DNA of 64,000 nucleotides from Alginatibacterium sediminis (GCF_003610775.1 NZ_RAQO01000009.1:279423-343422), one strand, 5' to 3'. Counted from the first letter of the stretch, positions 1 to 10,082 are shown. The notes: a model not told the origin generated them from the sequence alone. Numbers and translations: made by a program.

Positions 1-188
1 TCACCTAAATGCGTCATTCGTTGCAATGACTTTTGGCTTGTCCACACCTTTGGATTCGATGACAGCATCTCCGATACTGTTAAGCCCGCACCAAGTTTCC
101 AACAAAGTTGGCGAAAAGGTTGATCCGTGACTCCGGCCATCGGAGCCAATATGACTGGATTTTCCAGCTTATAAGGTCCAATCTGCAT
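1..188 (-). CDS. dusB: tRNA-dihydrouridine synthase B, N-terminal part (gene runs off the window)
   Basis: The first 62 residues are present and the gene continues past base 1. Reverse translation from the ATG at 188 begins [19 protein letters not shown], followed by VTDQPFR and [12 protein letters not shown]. This is the FMN-binding start of the DusB TIM barrel. DusB reduces specific uridines in the tRNA D-loop to dihydrouridine using FMN and NADPH. It lies downstream of prmA on the same strand; in many gammaproteobacteria dusB is followed by fis, which would be outside this window. Identification is firm because the motif order and spacing match E. coli DusB from the first residue. Confidence 0.93.
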   Translation of the reverse strand, partial: MQIGPYKLENPVILAPMAGVTDQPFRQLCWKLGAGLTVSEMLSSNPKVWTSQKSLQRMTHLG

Positions 189-225
189 GGCGTTACGTGT
201 CTTCACTCACTTAGGGCGGCGTAGT

Positions 226-284
226 GTACTTTTTTTTGTCGGCCCTGAAAAGGTTATTTATTGAACATTTGTCAAAAAAAGTAC
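226..284. repeat. Inverted A/T-tract repeat in the dusB upstream region
   Basis: GTAC-T8-GTC at 226-240 is mirrored by TGTC-A7-GTAC at 270-284, giving a near-perfect 14-15 bp inverted repeat with about 29 bp between the arms. On the minus strand a TTGACA hexamer (274-269) lies inside the right arm and could be a -35 element for dusB, but no good -10 follows at 17 bp. It could be a protein-binding or bent-DNA element controlling dusB. Its function is inferred only. Confidence 0.35.
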
Positions 285-310
285 TAGATTTTCATTACGT
301 GTTTGTGGCA

Positions 311-348
311 GGCAAAAATAAGCCTAAGAATTTTTTGATACTTAGGCT
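311..348 (-). terminator. Rho-independent terminator after prmA
   Basis: AGCCTAAG (321-328) pairs with CTTAGGCT (341-348) as a perfect 8-bp stem with a 12-nt loop. Read on the minus strand, TATTTTTG follows. It lies 52 bp beyond the prmA stop codon and separates prmA from dusB, so dusB probably has its own promoter. Confidence 0.7.
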
Positions 349-399
349 GATTATGTAAGGGTTTAGTTATTAGGCCGTTGCGTAAAAGCTTCGATTTGG

Positions 400-1284
400 C
401 TACGCCTTATGTGTTGTACCGGTAATACGACACCATTCGTTGTCGTACTCGATGGGATCAATACTAGCGAAGTCTTTATAAACCTGCGCAACTGAGTCGG
501 CTTGCTCTTCTAAAATTCCAGACAGAGCGAACACACCAGAGGGCTTTAGGTTGGCTAAAATCGGGCCTACAAGCTCACGTAGTGGCGCGGCTAAAATATT
601 AGCTACCACCACATCAGCTACAAAATCTTGCGGATGGTCTTGGGGTAAATAGAGTTCAATTTTGTCACTCACGCCGTTACGCTGTGCGTTATCGAGACTG
701 GCTTGAATGGCCTGGGGGTCGATATCAATTCCGATCACTCGTTCTGCGCCGAGTTTAAGGGCTGCAATGGCCAAAATACCGCTTCCGCAACCAAAGTCCA
801 GCACCGTCTTACCACTTAGATCTAAGCTGTCTAACCAACGTAAGCACAGCGCTGTGGTTGCGTGGGTGCCAGTACCAAATGCAAGCCCTGGATCAAGCAT
901 TACGTTAACTGCTGAAGGGTCAGGTACGGGTGTCCAACTGGGGCAAATCCAAAGTCGTTGGCCAAAACGCATGGGGTGAAAGTCTTTCATCCACTCGCGC
1001 TCCCAGTCTTTGTCTTCTAAAGGGTCAAGAATGTGATTGTTGGCATTGATAATGCCTTGGGCGCTTAAGGCTTGCAGGATAGGCTGCATGTCGGTGCTAG
1101 CATCAAATAAACCCAAGACAACCGTTTGACTCCATAACAAAGTCTCACCAGGCTTGGGTTCAAATACTGGCGTGTCGTGGCGATCAACAAAGGTGACTGA
1201 TAGTGCGCCAAGCTCAAGAAGTTCATCGCTAATAGCTTCGGCATTATCGTTCTGAGCATCAATTTTGAGTTGGATCCAAGGCAT
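400..1284 (-). CDS. prmA: Ribosomal protein L11 methyltransferase
   Basis: PrmA uses S-adenosylmethionine to trimethylate ribosomal protein L11 (lysines and the N-terminus). The 294-residue product starts MPWIQLKI, the usual family N-terminus. It carries the [16 protein letters not shown] linker, [15 protein letters not shown], the SAM-binding glycine loop [14 protein letters not shown], and the catalytic-region motif [10 protein letters not shown] near the C-terminus. An in-frame GTG 12 nt upstream (1296) could start the protein, but homologues begin at this ATG. The upstream gene on the same strand is a small membrane protein, so promoter placement is unclear. A terminator follows the stop codon. 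Confidence 0.95.
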   Translation of the reverse strand: MPWIQLKIDAQNDNAEAISDELLELGALSVTFVDRHDTPVFEPKPGETLLWSQTVVLGLFDASTDMQPILQALSAQGIINANNHILDPLEDKDWEREWMKDFHPMRFGQRLWICPSWTPVPDPSAVNVMLDPGLAFGTGTHATTALCLRWLDSLDLSGKTVLDFGCGSGILAIAALKLGAERVIGIDIDPQAIQASLDNAQRNGVSDKIELYLPQDHPQDFVADVVVANILAAPLRELVGPILANLKPSGVFALSGILEEQADSVAQVYKDFASIDPIEYDNEWCRITGTTHKA

Positions 1285-1353
1285 AAGGGTTTCCACTGAG
1301 ACTGAATGCGCTGAGCCTAGCGGTAAATTGAGTGGATCACAAGTCCAAATGAG

Positions 1354-1749
1354 CTAGTGCTTTAACAGGTGGATATCGAGATCTGCGTGCTGCGAACCAT
1401 GACGGTTTTGATAGCGCTTGGTAAGCAGCCAGCAGCCATAGCCGATTATGGGGGCTGCGAACACATAAGCGATTGATTGTTGGCTAAGTGCGGCGGCGCA
1501 TAGCGACAAAAATACCCAAACAAAGGGGATGAACTCATAGATGAACTCGGGAATAAGAAATTGAGAGCGGGGTAGGATTGGATCTTTGCGACGATAGTTA
1601 GAGCGCATGATCCAGATCAGGGCACCTAAACTGTAAAGAATGCCAGCAAATCCAGCCCATAACCAAGATTGACCAAAGCAAATACCCAAAGAACCCAGAG
1701 CGAAGTAGATCCAAGGTAATAGCTCATAGAAAGGCTTGCTAAGATTCAT
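1354..1749 (-). CDS. Small integral membrane protein of unknown function
   Basis: 131 residues with about four hydrophobic segments (roughly residues 10-27, 30-48, 70-88 and 92-110), short charged loops and a polar histidine-containing C-terminus. No enzymatic motif or family is recognised. It lies between prmA and the accBC cluster on the same strand, but the accC terminator upstream makes it a separate unit or the head of a prmA transcript. It is called as a gene because of full-length hydrophobic periodicity and the lack of a competing ORF. Confidence 0.65.
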   Translation of the reverse strand: MNLSKPFYELLPWIYFALGSLGICFGQSWLWAGFAGILYSLGALIWIMRSNYRRKDPILPRSQFLIPEFIYEFIPFVWVFLSLCAAALSQQSIAYVFAAPIIGYGCWLLTKRYQNRHGSQHADLDIHLLKH

Positions 1750-1807
1750 AGACTCAGGTGCTCGAATAATGTATCGGTACTTTGAGTATAAGAAAGATTA
1801 TAGATTT

Positions 1808-1844
1808 TGCTAAAAACGCAAAAGGCTAGCGTAAGCTAGCCTTT
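1808..1844 (-). terminator. Rho-independent terminator after accC
   Basis: AAAGGCTAGC (1821-1830) and GCTAGCCTTT (1835-1844) form a perfect 10-bp stem with a GTAA loop. On the minus strand TGCGTTTTTAG follows. It begins 18 bp past the accC stop and closes the aroQ-accB-accC unit. Confidence 0.8.
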
Positions 1845-1861
1845 ACAATTGCTGCGAACCT

Positions 1862-3202
1862 TTAGAGTCCAAGCTTTTTCTCTAGATAATGAATATTAGC
1901 ACCGCCATGCTGGAAGTTTTCATCTTCCATGATTAGCTGTTGAAGTGAAATATTAGTTTTTATTCCCTCAATGACGAGCTCTGAGAGTGCGTTCTTCATA
2001 CGTGCAATGGCAATATCGCGATTCTCGCCATAAGTGATCAACTTACCTATCATTGAGTCATAGTATGGCGGAACGGTATAGCCTGTATACAGGTGAGAAT
2101 CCCAGCGTATTCCAAGACCACCTGGAGCGTGAAAACGCGTCACTTTACCCGGTGATGGAATAAACGTTTCTGCGTCTTCGGCGTTAATTCGACATTCAAT
2201 CGCATGCCCAGCAACTCGAATATCGCTTTGAGCAATCGATAATGGATGACCGGCCGCAATACGTAATTGCTCTTTGATTAAGTCGATGCCGGTAACCATT
2301 TCCGTAACCGGGTGTTCAACTTGAATTCGGGTGTTCATTTCTATGAAATAAAACTCGCCGTTTTCATACAAGAACTCAAAGGTACCTGCGCCGCGATATT
2401 CAATTTCAATACAAGCACGCGTACAACGCTCACCGATGGCTTTGCGCATATCAGCGGTGATGCCTGGTGCTGGCGCTTCTTCCACAACTTTTTGGTGACG
2501 ACGTTGCATGGAGCAGTCGCGCTCACCTAGGTGAATAGCATTGCCTTGGCCATCGGAAAGAATTTGCACTTCAACGTGGCGAGGATTCTCTAAGTATTTT
2601 TCCATATAGACGATGCTGTTATTGAACGCAGCAGCGGCTTCAGCACGGGTCAAAGAAATTGATGAATTAAGCTCTGACTCGTTACGTACAACCCGCATTC
2701 CGCGACCACCGCCACCACCAGCAGCTTTAATGATCACCGGATAGCCAATACGTTTGGCGATTGAAATATTACGCTCTTTGTCATCGTCTAAGGGGCCGTC
2801 AGAACCAGGTACACAAGGCACTCCTGCTTTCTTCATGGCTCGAATCGCTTCGACTTTGTCACCCATCATGCGAATGGTGTCAGCTTTAGGCCCAATGAAA
2901 ACAAAACCGCTGCGTTCAACGATTTCTGAGAATTCTGCGTTTTCAGACAAGAAACCATAACCAGGGTGAATGGCTACCGCGTCAGTGACTTCGGCTGCGG
3001 CAATAATTCTTGGGATATCTAAATAGCTTTCGGTAGCGGCTGGTTTACCAATACAGACGGTTTCATCAGCTAACAATACGTGCTTGAGTTCGCGGTCGGC
3101 TGTGGAATGCACTGCAACGGTTTTAATGCCAAGCTCTTTACAGGCGCGTAAAATACGAAGCGCAATTTCGCCTCTATTGGCGATAACGACTTTATCTAGC
3201 AT
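1862..3202 (-). CDS. accC: Acetyl-CoA carboxylase, biotin carboxylase subunit
   Basis: AccC carboxylates biotin on AccB using ATP and bicarbonate, the first half-reaction of fatty-acid synthesis. The 446 residues match the family length. Visible motifs are the N-terminal [29 protein letters not shown], the ATP-grasp glycine loop [35 protein letters not shown], and the active-site stretch [20 protein letters not shown]. The start ATG follows accB by 15 bp, so the two are cotranscribed. No truncation or missing catalytic residue is seen. Confidence 0.98.
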   Translation of the reverse strand: MLDKVVIANRGEIALRILRACKELGIKTVAVHSTADRELKHVLLADETVCIGKPAATESYLDIPRIIAAAEVTDAVAIHPGYGFLSENAEFSEIVERSGFVFIGPKADTIRMMGDKVEAIRAMKKAGVPCVPGSDGPLDDDKERNISIAKRIGYPVIIKAAGGGGGRGMRVVRNESELNSSISLTRAEAAAAFNNSIVYMEKYLENPRHVEVQILSDGQGNAIHLGERDCSMQRRHQKVVEEAPAPGITADMRKAIGERCTRACIEIEYRGAGTFEFLYENGEFYFIEMNTRIQVEHPVTEMVTGIDLIKEQLRIAAGHPLSIAQSDIRVAGHAIECRINAEDAETFIPSPGKVTRFHAPGGLGIRWDSHLYTGYTVPPYYDSMIGKLITYGENRDIAIARMKNALSELVIEGIKTNISLQQLIMEDENFQHGGANIHYLEKKLGL

Positions 3203-3217
3203 GAGATTGCCTCGATA

Positions 3218-3667
3218 TTATGCGATAACAAATAGGGGTTCATCAAATTCAACAGCATCACCATCTTTGACCAATACTTGTTGAATGGTTCCCGACTTAT
3301 CTGCTTCGATTTGGTTCATCATTTTCATCGCTTCGACAATACATAAAGTATCACCAGCACTAACATGGTCGCCCACACTTACAAATGCATCGGCATCCGG
3401 TGATGCCGAGCTGTAGAAGGTACCAACCATTGGTGAAAGCACTTGATGTCCACTTGGAGCTTCAGCAACGGCTGGTGCAGCTTCAGTAGCTGCAGCTACA
3501 GGAGCCGCAGCTGGTTGTGCAACGGGTGCAGCCATATATTGTTGTGGGGCCAAAGCGGTAATTTGACGACTAATGCGTACTGACTCTTCGCCTTCGGTGA
3601 TCTCTAGCTCAGATACACCTGACTCTTCAACTAATTCGATTAGTTTCTTAATTTTGCGAATATCCAT
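3218..3667 (-). CDS. accB: Biotin carboxyl carrier protein of acetyl-CoA carboxylase
   Basis: A 149-residue carrier subunit. The N-terminal helix [17 protein letters not shown] is followed by an Ala/Pro-rich flexible linker (about residues 45-72) and a C-terminal biotinyl domain. The biotinylated lysine is K115 in [12 protein letters not shown]. It shuttles carboxybiotin between AccC and the AccAD transferase. It sits 28 bp after aroQ and 15 bp before accC in a probable aroQ-accB-accC operon, the standard arrangement in this class. Confidence 0.97.
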   Translation of the reverse strand: MDIRKIKKLIELVEESGVSELEITEGEESVRISRQITALAPQQYMAAPVAQPAAAPVAAATEAAPAVAEAPSGHQVLSPMVGTFYSSASPDADAFVSVGDHVSAGDTLCIVEAMKMMNQIEADKSGTIQQVLVKDGDAVEFDEPLFVIA

Positions 3668-3695
3668 GATGCCCTATCTTTTTATTAGAGTGATT

Positions 3696-4145
3696 TTAGT
3701 CTTGTAGACGCTGAAAAGCAGCCTGCAAGGCAAATTGATATCCCATGGTGCCTAAGCCACATACGACACCTACGGCTTTATCAGCAAGGTAGGAGTGGTG
3801 GCGAAAAGGCTCACGAGAATGAACGTTTGATATATGAACTTCGATGAAGGGAATATTTACCCCTAATAGCGCGTCACGCAGTGCAACGCTGGTATGAGTA
3901 AATGCACCTGGATTTATCACGATGAAATCTACATTTCCCATCGCTTGATGAATCCTATCGACAAGTGCACCTTCGTGATTGCTTTGAAAAGCATCGAGCT
4001 CGAAGTTTTGTTGTTTAGCAAGTTGCTGACAGTTATTGACTACATCAACAAGGGTTTCGTATCCGTAGACATCAGGCTCGCGCTGGCCTAATAGATTAAG
4101 ATTTGGACCATTTAGAAGTAAAACACTAAATCTACCATCCAACAT
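3696..4145 (-). CDS. aroQ: Type II 3-dehydroquinate dehydratase
   Basis: AroQ dehydrates 3-dehydroquinate to 3-dehydroshikimate in aromatic amino-acid synthesis. The 149-residue protein contains the type II signature [19 protein letters not shown] with the catalytic tyrosine, the middle [16 protein letters not shown] motif, and [17 protein letters not shown] with the catalytic histidine. It is the first gene of a minus-strand unit with accB and accC. An AT-rich 249-bp region separates it from the MATE gene upstream. Confidence 0.97.
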   Translation of the reverse strand: MLDGRFSVLLLNGPNLNLLGQREPDVYGYETLVDVVNNCQQLAKQQNFELDAFQSNHEGALVDRIHQAMGNVDFIVINPGAFTHTSVALRDALLGVNIPFIEVHISNVHSREPFRHHSYLADKAVGVVCGLGTMGYQFALQAAFQRLQD

Positions 4146-4394
4146 CGCTGATAATCCCCGAAAACGCGTACAAAATAGAATTTACGAAAGTCTACACGGT
4201 TTCAAAAAAACCGGAACCCGAAAAAACTAAAAATGAGTAAGTTATCGTTGAATTATATTCTTTTCGACGGAAATGGCAGCATTTTTCTGGTCTAATCTGT
4301 ACCAAGTTTGATACAGACTTGCCCACAATCGCCGTGGCTACAGCGATTGCAGGAAATTAGAAACAGTGCATATTTGACTGATTTAGTGGTTGAT
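4146..4394 (-). promoter_or_regulatory. aroQ-accBC upstream region
   Basis: 249 bp without a gene. It holds a CGGTTT/AAACCG hairpin (about 4199-4215) and, just after the MATE stop codon, a 7-bp inverted repeat CAATCGC/GCGATTG (4326-4332 and 4343-4349). Neither is followed by a T-run. The aroQ promoter must lie here on the minus strand, but no convincing -35/-10 pair is identified. Confidence 0.4.
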
Positions 4395-5777
4395 TTAAGC
4401 TTGATTCGGCGTGGCGACCAAGTTTCGTAGCCATTTTTTCTGATGCATACGCCAATAACATAGGCCACATTTCACCACTTCTTCGCTTAGTGCAATACAA
4501 AATGCAGTCACTAAACTAACTTCAAAGACTAAAATCGCAACCGAGGTCAATAGAAGTCCGACTCCCCATTGGCAGATGACATCTGACATTAAGCAGAAGT
4601 TATTGTCGCCGCCACTACGAAGCACACCATTGATCAGCACCATATTTAATGTTCGTAGCCAAACCGTCGCCGCCATGATGACTACAAGTTGATTAGCGAG
4701 TTCTAAGGTTTCGGGTTCAAAATTTCCGAATAAACTCATTAGGGGTTTGCTCAAACTCCAGATTGCAAATCCTAAAACAATGGCTGCAATTGGGCTGACG
4801 AGTAAGGTGCGTTTAGCATCGCGCCAAGCTAAGGCAAACTCGCTCGCGCCAAGTTTATTCCCAATTAGGATTGAACAGGCGCTAGAGAAACCCATAAAAC
4901 AGGAGATTGCCATTCCCTCGAGCGGGCTAATCAAACTAATGGCTGCCAACGCTTGAGTTCCAAGTCGGCCGTAAAGCGTCGCAAAAGCAAATACTCCAAT
5001 TGACCAAACGGTAAAGTTAACGACGAGCGGTGTAGCCAGCTTGATGAGTTGTTTGGCTTCGCTAAGCCGCATTTCTAGTAAACCAATAGCGCTCGCTTTG
5101 AGCAATGGATGGCGACGTTTTGCTAGCCATACAACAAAGATAAGTAGTTGCAGTGCTCTAGCAATTACAGTTGCAACACCGGCACCTACAATTCCCATCG
5201 GTTCAATTAGACCATCAACACCAAAGATCAAGACTTGGTTTAGTCCGATGTTAGCGATTACGGCAATGACGCTGACATATAGCGGCAGGCGAGTTTCACC
5301 GCTTGCGCGCAAGCCAGCTTCTAACAATATGATTGGTAATACAAACAACAACATCGGAGCGGTATGGTAGATGTAATCGATCCCAAGGGCTTGAAGTTGA
5401 GCATCAGTACTCGCAAGCGACATGATATTGTCTGCACTGGTAAAGAACAGACTTAGTAAAATGACATTAGCGATAGTACCCAGGGCCAAGCTTAAACCTA
5501 AGGTGCGACCTATGGCTGACCAGTCTTTACGTCCCCAGTGCTGGGCGCATAAGATTGATGCCGCGGTGGCAAAACCAGCTAAAACTAAAATTGCGACGAA
5601 CATTGATCGGCCAGCATAACCAACGGCGGCGACTTCGGCTTCGCCAAGATTGGCAACCATCATTACGTCAACTAAGCCTAGCAGGCTTAACAGTACGGAT
5701 TGCAGCGATATTGGCCACGCCAAAGACCAAAAATGACCTAGCCAGCGGCTTTTTGATTGATTAATTGTTGTTGGCAT
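4395..5777 (-). CDS. MATE-family multidrug/toxic compound exporter
   Basis: A 460-residue inner-membrane cation-coupled antiporter with about 12 hydrophobic segments in two repeats of six. Conserved MATE features include the LAWPISLQSVLLSLLGLVD start with an acidic residue in TM1, AVGYAGR, and LRASGETRLPLY between the early helices. ATG 5777 is preferred to the ATG 30 nt upstream (5807) because ACGAGGGCC precedes it at Shine-Dalgarno distance. It is transcribed divergently from an AraC-type regulator, which may control it. The substrate cannot be read from sequence. Confidence 0.88.
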   Translation of the reverse strand: MPTTINQSKSRWLGHFWSLAWPISLQSVLLSLLGLVDVMMVANLGEAEVAAVGYAGRSMFVAILVLAGFATAASILCAQHWGRKDWSAIGRTLGLSLALGTIANVILLSLFFTSADNIMSLASTDAQLQALGIDYIYHTAPMLLFVLPIILLEAGLRASGETRLPLYVSVIAVIANIGLNQVLIFGVDGLIEPMGIVGAGVATVIARALQLLIFVVWLAKRRHPLLKASAIGLLEMRLSEAKQLIKLATPLVVNFTVWSIGVFAFATLYGRLGTQALAAISLISPLEGMAISCFMGFSSACSILIGNKLGASEFALAWRDAKRTLLVSPIAAIVLGFAIWSLSKPLMSLFGNFEPETLELANQLVVIMAATVWLRTLNMVLINGVLRSGGDNNFCLMSDVICQWGVGLLLTSVAILVFEVSLVTAFCIALSEEVVKCGLCYWRMHQKKWLRNLVATPNQA

Positions 5778-5953
5778 AAGGCCCTCGTAAATGTGAACTT
5801 GGTGCAAATTGAGCTATCTAGCCATTTAGGGCTTCACGAGGAATCTTTATTGGCTTGTCTCTTTTAATTGGCGGTGATTCTAGTAAGTTGCTGGCTTTTC
5901 GCACATAATCAAAACTATCTAATTCATGTTCAAAACTATCATTTTGGAAAATA

Positions 5954-6799
5954 ATGTGGCGTGATGAGCTAAATATAGGCCCGCGCTGTGTTGAGCGCTT
6001 TCTAACCACCGAGGCTTTACCGGAATTGCAACAAGTTGGAATTAACTTGGCAGGTATATCGGTGCTACGCGAAGAGTACCTTGTGAGCCGTAAAAACCCA
6101 CAAGAGCATTTAGCGCTGTTAACTCTTTCTGGCGAAGGGCAACTACATGTGCCTTCAGGTAGTCAATTACTAAAAACAGGGCAGCTATTGATTCTTCCAC
6201 TGGGGCAGGCTTATTCTTTCGAAATAAAAGCAGCCCATTGGCGACATGTTTGGCTGTTACTATCGCCTAAACAACGCTGGCTACAAATTCCAGAATCGGC
6301 GCAAGTCAAAACTGTGGAATCGAGCACGGGGTTGGTTTCGAGTATGCAGCTGTTATTACAACAACAGTCTCAACCGCGACAAAATCCACATATCGTTAAA
6401 TCTTTGGTTGATTTGCTGCAGCGCTATTTGATGACAATGGTCCAAACCAATAAGCCAATTGTTGAGGATAATCCTTTAGTGGCGATCGAGCAGCAAATGC
6501 GCAGTGCACTGCACTATCCATGGACAGTACAAGAGATCGCCCGACGGATAAATGTCTCTGAACCCCACTGTTATCGTTTGTTTCAACGCTACTTTCAGAT
6601 GAGTCCTAAACAGTTTCTGCGACGGCTACGAATGGAGCATGGTGCCTACTTACTACGTGAGTCAGGCTGGTCGCTTGACGTGATTGCAAGCCAGCTTGGA
6701 TATCAAGATGGCTTTGCATTTTCACATCGTTTTAAGAAATACATGGGGCTATCACCAGCGGCCTTTAGATTAAGGTCCAAGGGTAAAAGCCGCGGCTAG
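5954..6799 (+). CDS. AraC-family transcriptional regulator
   Basis: 281 residues. The N-terminal half resembles an AraC-type cupin/ligand domain (residues about 30-130, including a LLILPLGQAYSFEI strand). The C-terminal 100 residues hold two helix-turn-helix motifs: WTVQEIARRINVSEPHCYRLFQ, and the AraC signature from DVIASQLGYQDGFAFSHRFKK to GLSPAAFR. It is divergent from the MATE exporter across 176 bp and overlaps the convergent gene at 6796 by 4 bp. GGAAAATA precedes the start. The effector is unknown. Confidence 0.87.
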   Translation: MWRDELNIGPRCVERFLTTEALPELQQVGINLAGISVLREEYLVSRKNPQEHLALLTLSGEGQLHVPSGSQLLKTGQLLILPLGQAYSFEIKAAHWRHVWLLLSPKQRWLQIPESAQVKTVESSTGLVSSMQLLLQQQSQPRQNPHIVKSLVDLLQRYLMTMVQTNKPIVEDNPLVAIEQQMRSALHYPWTVQEIARRINVSEPHCYRLFQRYFQMSPKQFLRRLRMEHGAYLLRESGWSLDVIASQLGYQDGFAFSHRFKKYMGLSPAAFRLRSKGKSRG

Positions 6800-7710
6800 T
6801 AGATAGACGTACTTACTAGCGCATTGCCAACCAAAAGTTGCTCTTTAGCAATTTCTTTGGGACCAGAAATAATCACATGCGGTCGAGAGTCTATCATCAC
6901 GCTTGGACCTTCTAAGCCGCTACGCGCATCTAGTGCCAGCCAAACCGGAGAAGACTCTGGTGAGAGCTGCGATGAATACACCACATACATTGGTAGTTCT
7001 GGTGCTAAGTGACTGACTAAAATGGCAAGCAGTAGTGCGCGCTCATCGCTATCAGCCGCTTGCATCATCACTACTTGTGCGGGGCCAGCAAATACGGTGT
7101 TGTCTTCTTGTTTGGTATCTAAGCTTGATAACCAATCTAGTGCATTGTTAAGTGACTCGCGGGGTTTGTCTTCAACTTTGAACTGTAAGGCCAAGGGTTC
7201 TAATCGTTTCAGATTGTTATAGAACAAACTTGAGTAGTCGGGTCTCAGACAGGCGCCACTCAAGGTATTGTTGAATACGCAGGGTGCCACATTAAAGAAA
7301 CGCATAGCATCGCCTTGATACTGCATATAGGCACTCCAGAACAGTTGAGATCCGGGGCTATCGTCGCGGGTGTTAATGGCTTGAGTGATTGAAGGGACTT
7401 CATTGCTACTACCCGAATACTGGTGGATAGCTTTCACCGCGTGATTTAGCCGTGGGGTTAAGTAGATTGCCATGGCTTGACGTGGATACTGCAATGTATA
7501 GTTTACTCTGAACTGTTCAAGATTGGATTGATAAAGTTCTTCTTGAGATAAACGCAATTTGATTTGAAGTAAATTACCATCCGCACCGGCCCACAACCAT
7601 TGGTTGTCGTAGGCTTGTTCCGGTCGCTCAGGTAGTTGTAGTGATGCAAAACTAAAAGGACTGATTGCTGCAAGGCAAAACATGAGCATGGTTAAACTTA
7701 AATTGCGCAT
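6796..7710 (-). CDS. Exported protein of unknown function
   Basis: 304 residues starting MRNLSLTMLMFCLAAI with a typical signal peptide ending near SFA. The ATG at 7710 is chosen because GGAG lies 8 nt upstream; the upstream ATG at 7728 overlaps that site. The mature part is soluble with two cysteines (in APCVFNNT and GACLRPD) that may form a disulfide. The C-terminal stretch DERALLLAILVSHLAPELPMYVVYS, followed by PVWLALDARSG, recalls the core of transglutaminase-like domains but lacks an obvious catalytic Cys-His-Asp triad. Function is unknown. It overlaps the convergent AraC-type gene by 4 bp. Confidence 0.75.
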   Translation of the reverse strand: MRNLSLTMLMFCLAAISPFSFASLQLPERPEQAYDNQWLWAGADGNLLQIKLRLSQEELYQSNLEQFRVNYTLQYPRQAMAIYLTPRLNHAVKAIHQYSGSSNEVPSITQAINTRDDSPGSQLFWSAYMQYQGDAMRFFNVAPCVFNNTLSGACLRPDYSSLFYNNLKRLEPLALQFKVEDKPRESLNNALDWLSSLDTKQEDNTVFAGPAQVVMMQAADSDERALLLAILVSHLAPELPMYVVYSSQLSPESSPVWLALDARSGLEGPSVMIDSRPHVIISGPKEIAKEQLLVGNALVSTSIY

Positions 7711-7728
7711 ACGTATTTCTCCAATCAC

Positions 7729-7906
7729 TACCGTAATTTCGAAAGTGAAGCCCTAATTGCAGGCTTATTGGCGTAGTGCTATCGAGGCTTTGGCTTTATT
7801 ATTTTTTATAGTCTAAATTGCCCAAACCCTAATAATAATTAATAGCATTTAAACTCTTAATACGCTAATTACATCACAAAAGTTCATTCGTGCTAAATTC
7901 AAGGCG
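7729..7906. other. Intergenic region upstream of the exported-protein gene
   Basis: AT-rich stretch that must contain the promoter for the minus-strand exported-protein gene. No gene, repeat or recognisable operator is seen. Confidence 0.4.
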
Positions 7907-7933
7907 AAAAAAAGCGCAACCTAAGGCTGCGCT
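7906..7933 (-). terminator. Rho-independent terminator after acs
   Basis: AGCGCA (7913-7918) pairs with TGCGCT (7928-7933), with further pairing inside the loop. The minus strand then runs TTTTTTTCG. It lies 33 bp beyond the acs stop codon. Confidence 0.85.
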
Positions 7934-7965
7934 ATCATTTGTCGTCAGTTATGAACTACTAGTGC

Positions 7966-9918
7966 TTACTCTAGGCTGCTTTTCTCAGCAATCAAGCGGT
8001 CGACAACGGATGGATCTGCAAGGGTTGACGTATCGCCCAATGAGTCGGTTTCATTGGTCGCAATTTTACGTAAAATCCGTCGCATAATCTTACCTGAGCG
8101 AGTTTTAGGAAGCGCATCAGCCCAGTGTAGAATATCTGGCGTCGCGATTGGACCTATCTCTTTGCGTACCCACGCTTTTACTTCTTTGTGCAAGGCTGCA
8201 TCCGCTTCTTCACCTGCGTTTAAAGTGACGTAAGCATAGATCCCTTGGCCTTTAATTTCATGGGGTACACCAACAACAGCGGCTTCTGAAATTTTTGGAT
8301 GTGCAACCAATGCACTTTCAATTTCAGCGGTGCCCATTCTATGGCCTGAAACATTAAGTACGTCATCAACTCGACCTGTGATCCAAAAATAACCATCTTC
8401 GTCGCGACGTGCACCATCACCGGTTGTGTAAACGCCGGGGAAAGTTGAGAAGTAAGTTTGTTCGAAACGCTCATGATCACCGTAAACACTACGCATTTGA
8501 CCGGGCCAACTATCGCGAATAATCAAGTTACCCGAAGTCGCACCTTCTAGTTCATTACCTAAATTGTCGACTAAGGCTGGTTGTACACCAAAGAATGGCC
8601 GCGTCGCAGACCCTGGTTTAAGTTCGGTTGCGCCCGGTAGTGGGGTAATCAAAATACCGCCAGTTTCAGTTTGCCACCAGGTATCTACAATAGGGCAGCG
8701 CTCATCACCAATAGTACGGTAATACCATTCCCAAGCTTCAGGGTTGATGGGTTCACCTACAGAGCCCATAATTCTAAGACTAGTCCGCTTGGTTCCTGCA
8801 ACCGCTGCATCGCCTTGCGCCATTAACGCGCGAATGGCAGTTGGAGCTGTATAAAGAATACTGACTTGGTGCTTGTCACATACCTGACTCATGCGCGAAG
8901 CGTCTGGATAATTGGGTACGCCTTCGAACAGTAGTGTGGTTGCACCGTTGGCCAGTGGTCCATAAACTAAATAACTGTGGCCGGTAATCCAACCTACATC
9001 TGCAGTACACCAATAAACGTCACCGTCTTGATAATCGAATACGTATTTAAAGGTCATGGCTGCATAAACAAGATAGCCACCGGTAGTATGTAGCACGCCT
9101 TTGGGCTTACCGGTAGAACCTGAGGTATAAAGAATGAACAGTGGATCTTCGGCGTTCATTGGTTCTGGGGCACAGTCATCACTGGCAACAGCGGTGAGTT
9201 CATCCCACCAGAAATCACGCCCATCTACCCAATCAATATCCCCACCGGTGCGTTTTAGTACGATCACGCTCTTCACGCAATCTACTTCTGGATTGGCTAA
9301 GGCTTCATCAACATTGGCTTTTAGTGGAACAGCGCGACCGCCGCGAAGGCCTTCATCCGAGGTGATAACAAACTGACTATTACTATCGATAATTCGACCC
9401 GCGAGGGCCTCTGGAGAAAAACCACCGAATACGATTGAGTGCACCGCGCCAATCCGGGTACAAGCTAACATTGCAATTGCTGCTTCTGGAACCATAGGCA
9501 TATACAGGCAAACCACATCGCCTTTTTTCACACCTTGGGCTTTGAGCGCATTGGCAAAACGACAAACCGCTTGGTGAAGCTGCTTAAAAGTAAGTTTAGA
9601 GTCTTGGTTCGGGTCGTCACCTTCCCAAATAATTGCGACTTCATCGCCTCGGGTTGCAAGGTGGCGATCGATGCAGTTAGCACTGATGTTCAGTTGGCCA
9701 TCTTCAAACCATTTAATGCTGACATGTCCTGGGTCAAAGGAAGTGTTCTTAACTTTGGTGAATGGCTTCATCCAATCAACAAATTTGCGGCCTTGCTCAG
9801 CCCAAAATGTTTCTGGATCAGAAACCGAAGCCTGATACATGGCAAGATACTGTTCGTTGTCCAAATGGGTCGTTTGCGCAATATTGGCTTTAACCGGATA
9901 TATTTTGCTGTCACTCAT
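7966..9918 (-). CDS. acs: Acetyl-CoA synthetase (AMP-forming)
   Basis: Acs converts acetate, ATP and CoA to acetyl-CoA through an acetyl-AMP intermediate. The 650-residue product shows the adenylate-forming P-loop [18 protein letters not shown], the WWQTETGG motif, the [28 protein letters not shown] hinge region, and the C-terminal [14 protein letters not shown] motif containing the lysine that Pat-type enzymes acetylate. The ATG at 9918 has AGGAG 8 nt upstream and is preferred to 9942. Upstream lie a CRP-type site and a direct repeat. The CrbS/CrbR proteins encoded nearby are known activators of acs in Vibrio and Pseudomonas. Confidence 0.98.
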   Translation of the reverse strand: MSDSKIYPVKANIAQTTHLDNEQYLAMYQASVSDPETFWAEQGRKFVDWMKPFTKVKNTSFDPGHVSIKWFEDGQLNISANCIDRHLATRGDEVAIIWEGDDPNQDSKLTFKQLHQAVCRFANALKAQGVKKGDVVCLYMPMVPEAAIAMLACTRIGAVHSIVFGGFSPEALAGRIIDSNSQFVITSDEGLRGGRAVPLKANVDEALANPEVDCVKSVIVLKRTGGDIDWVDGRDFWWDELTAVASDDCAPEPMNAEDPLFILYTSGSTGKPKGVLHTTGGYLVYAAMTFKYVFDYQDGDVYWCTADVGWITGHSYLVYGPLANGATTLLFEGVPNYPDASRMSQVCDKHQVSILYTAPTAIRALMAQGDAAVAGTKRTSLRIMGSVGEPINPEAWEWYYRTIGDERCPIVDTWWQTETGGILITPLPGATELKPGSATRPFFGVQPALVDNLGNELEGATSGNLIIRDSWPGQMRSVYGDHERFEQTYFSTFPGVYTTGDGARRDEDGYFWITGRVDDVLNVSGHRMGTAEIESALVAHPKISEAAVVGVPHEIKGQGIYAYVTLNAGEEADAALHKEVKAWVRKEIGPIATPDILHWADALPKTRSGKIMRRILRKIATNETDSLGDTSTLADPSVVDRLIAEKSSLE

Positions 9919-10041
9919 TGTTCCACTCCTGGGATCTGACAATTATTGTTATGTTTGGCGGCTGTCAAAAGGCTCGCATTTCGACATATTGTCGACAATT
10001 AGACTTTCGGGTAATGAATTGTTGAATTAGTGTTATTGCTT

Positions 10042-10057
10042 TGTGATGCAGCTCACG
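10042..10057 (-). promoter_or_regulatory. CRP-type operator upstream of acs
   Basis: TGTGA-TGCAGC-TCACG matches the CRP consensus TGTGA-N6-TCACA at 9 of 10 positions. It is centred about 130 bp upstream of the acs start codon. E. coli acs is activated by CRP from upstream sites, so this placement is expected. Confidence 0.65.
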
Positions 10058-10069
10058 CGAATGACTAAA

Positions 10070-10082
10070 GTCTAGGGTCTAG
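10070..10082 (-). repeat. Direct repeat GTCTAG in the acs upstream region
   Basis: GTCTAG occurs at 10070-10075 and 10077-10082, next to the CRP-type site. On the minus strand it reads CTAGACCCTAGAC. It is a candidate for CrbR or another activator of acs, but no binding consensus is assigned from memory. Confidence 0.3.

Noticed and set aside
4326..4349. 7-bp inverted repeat as terminator of the MATE gene
   Set aside because: No T-run on either strand, so not called as an intrinsic terminator.
5818..6009. 63-codon minus-strand ORF between the MATE and AraC-type genes
   Set aside because: It overlaps the start of the AraC-type gene, has no ribosome binding site and no domain.
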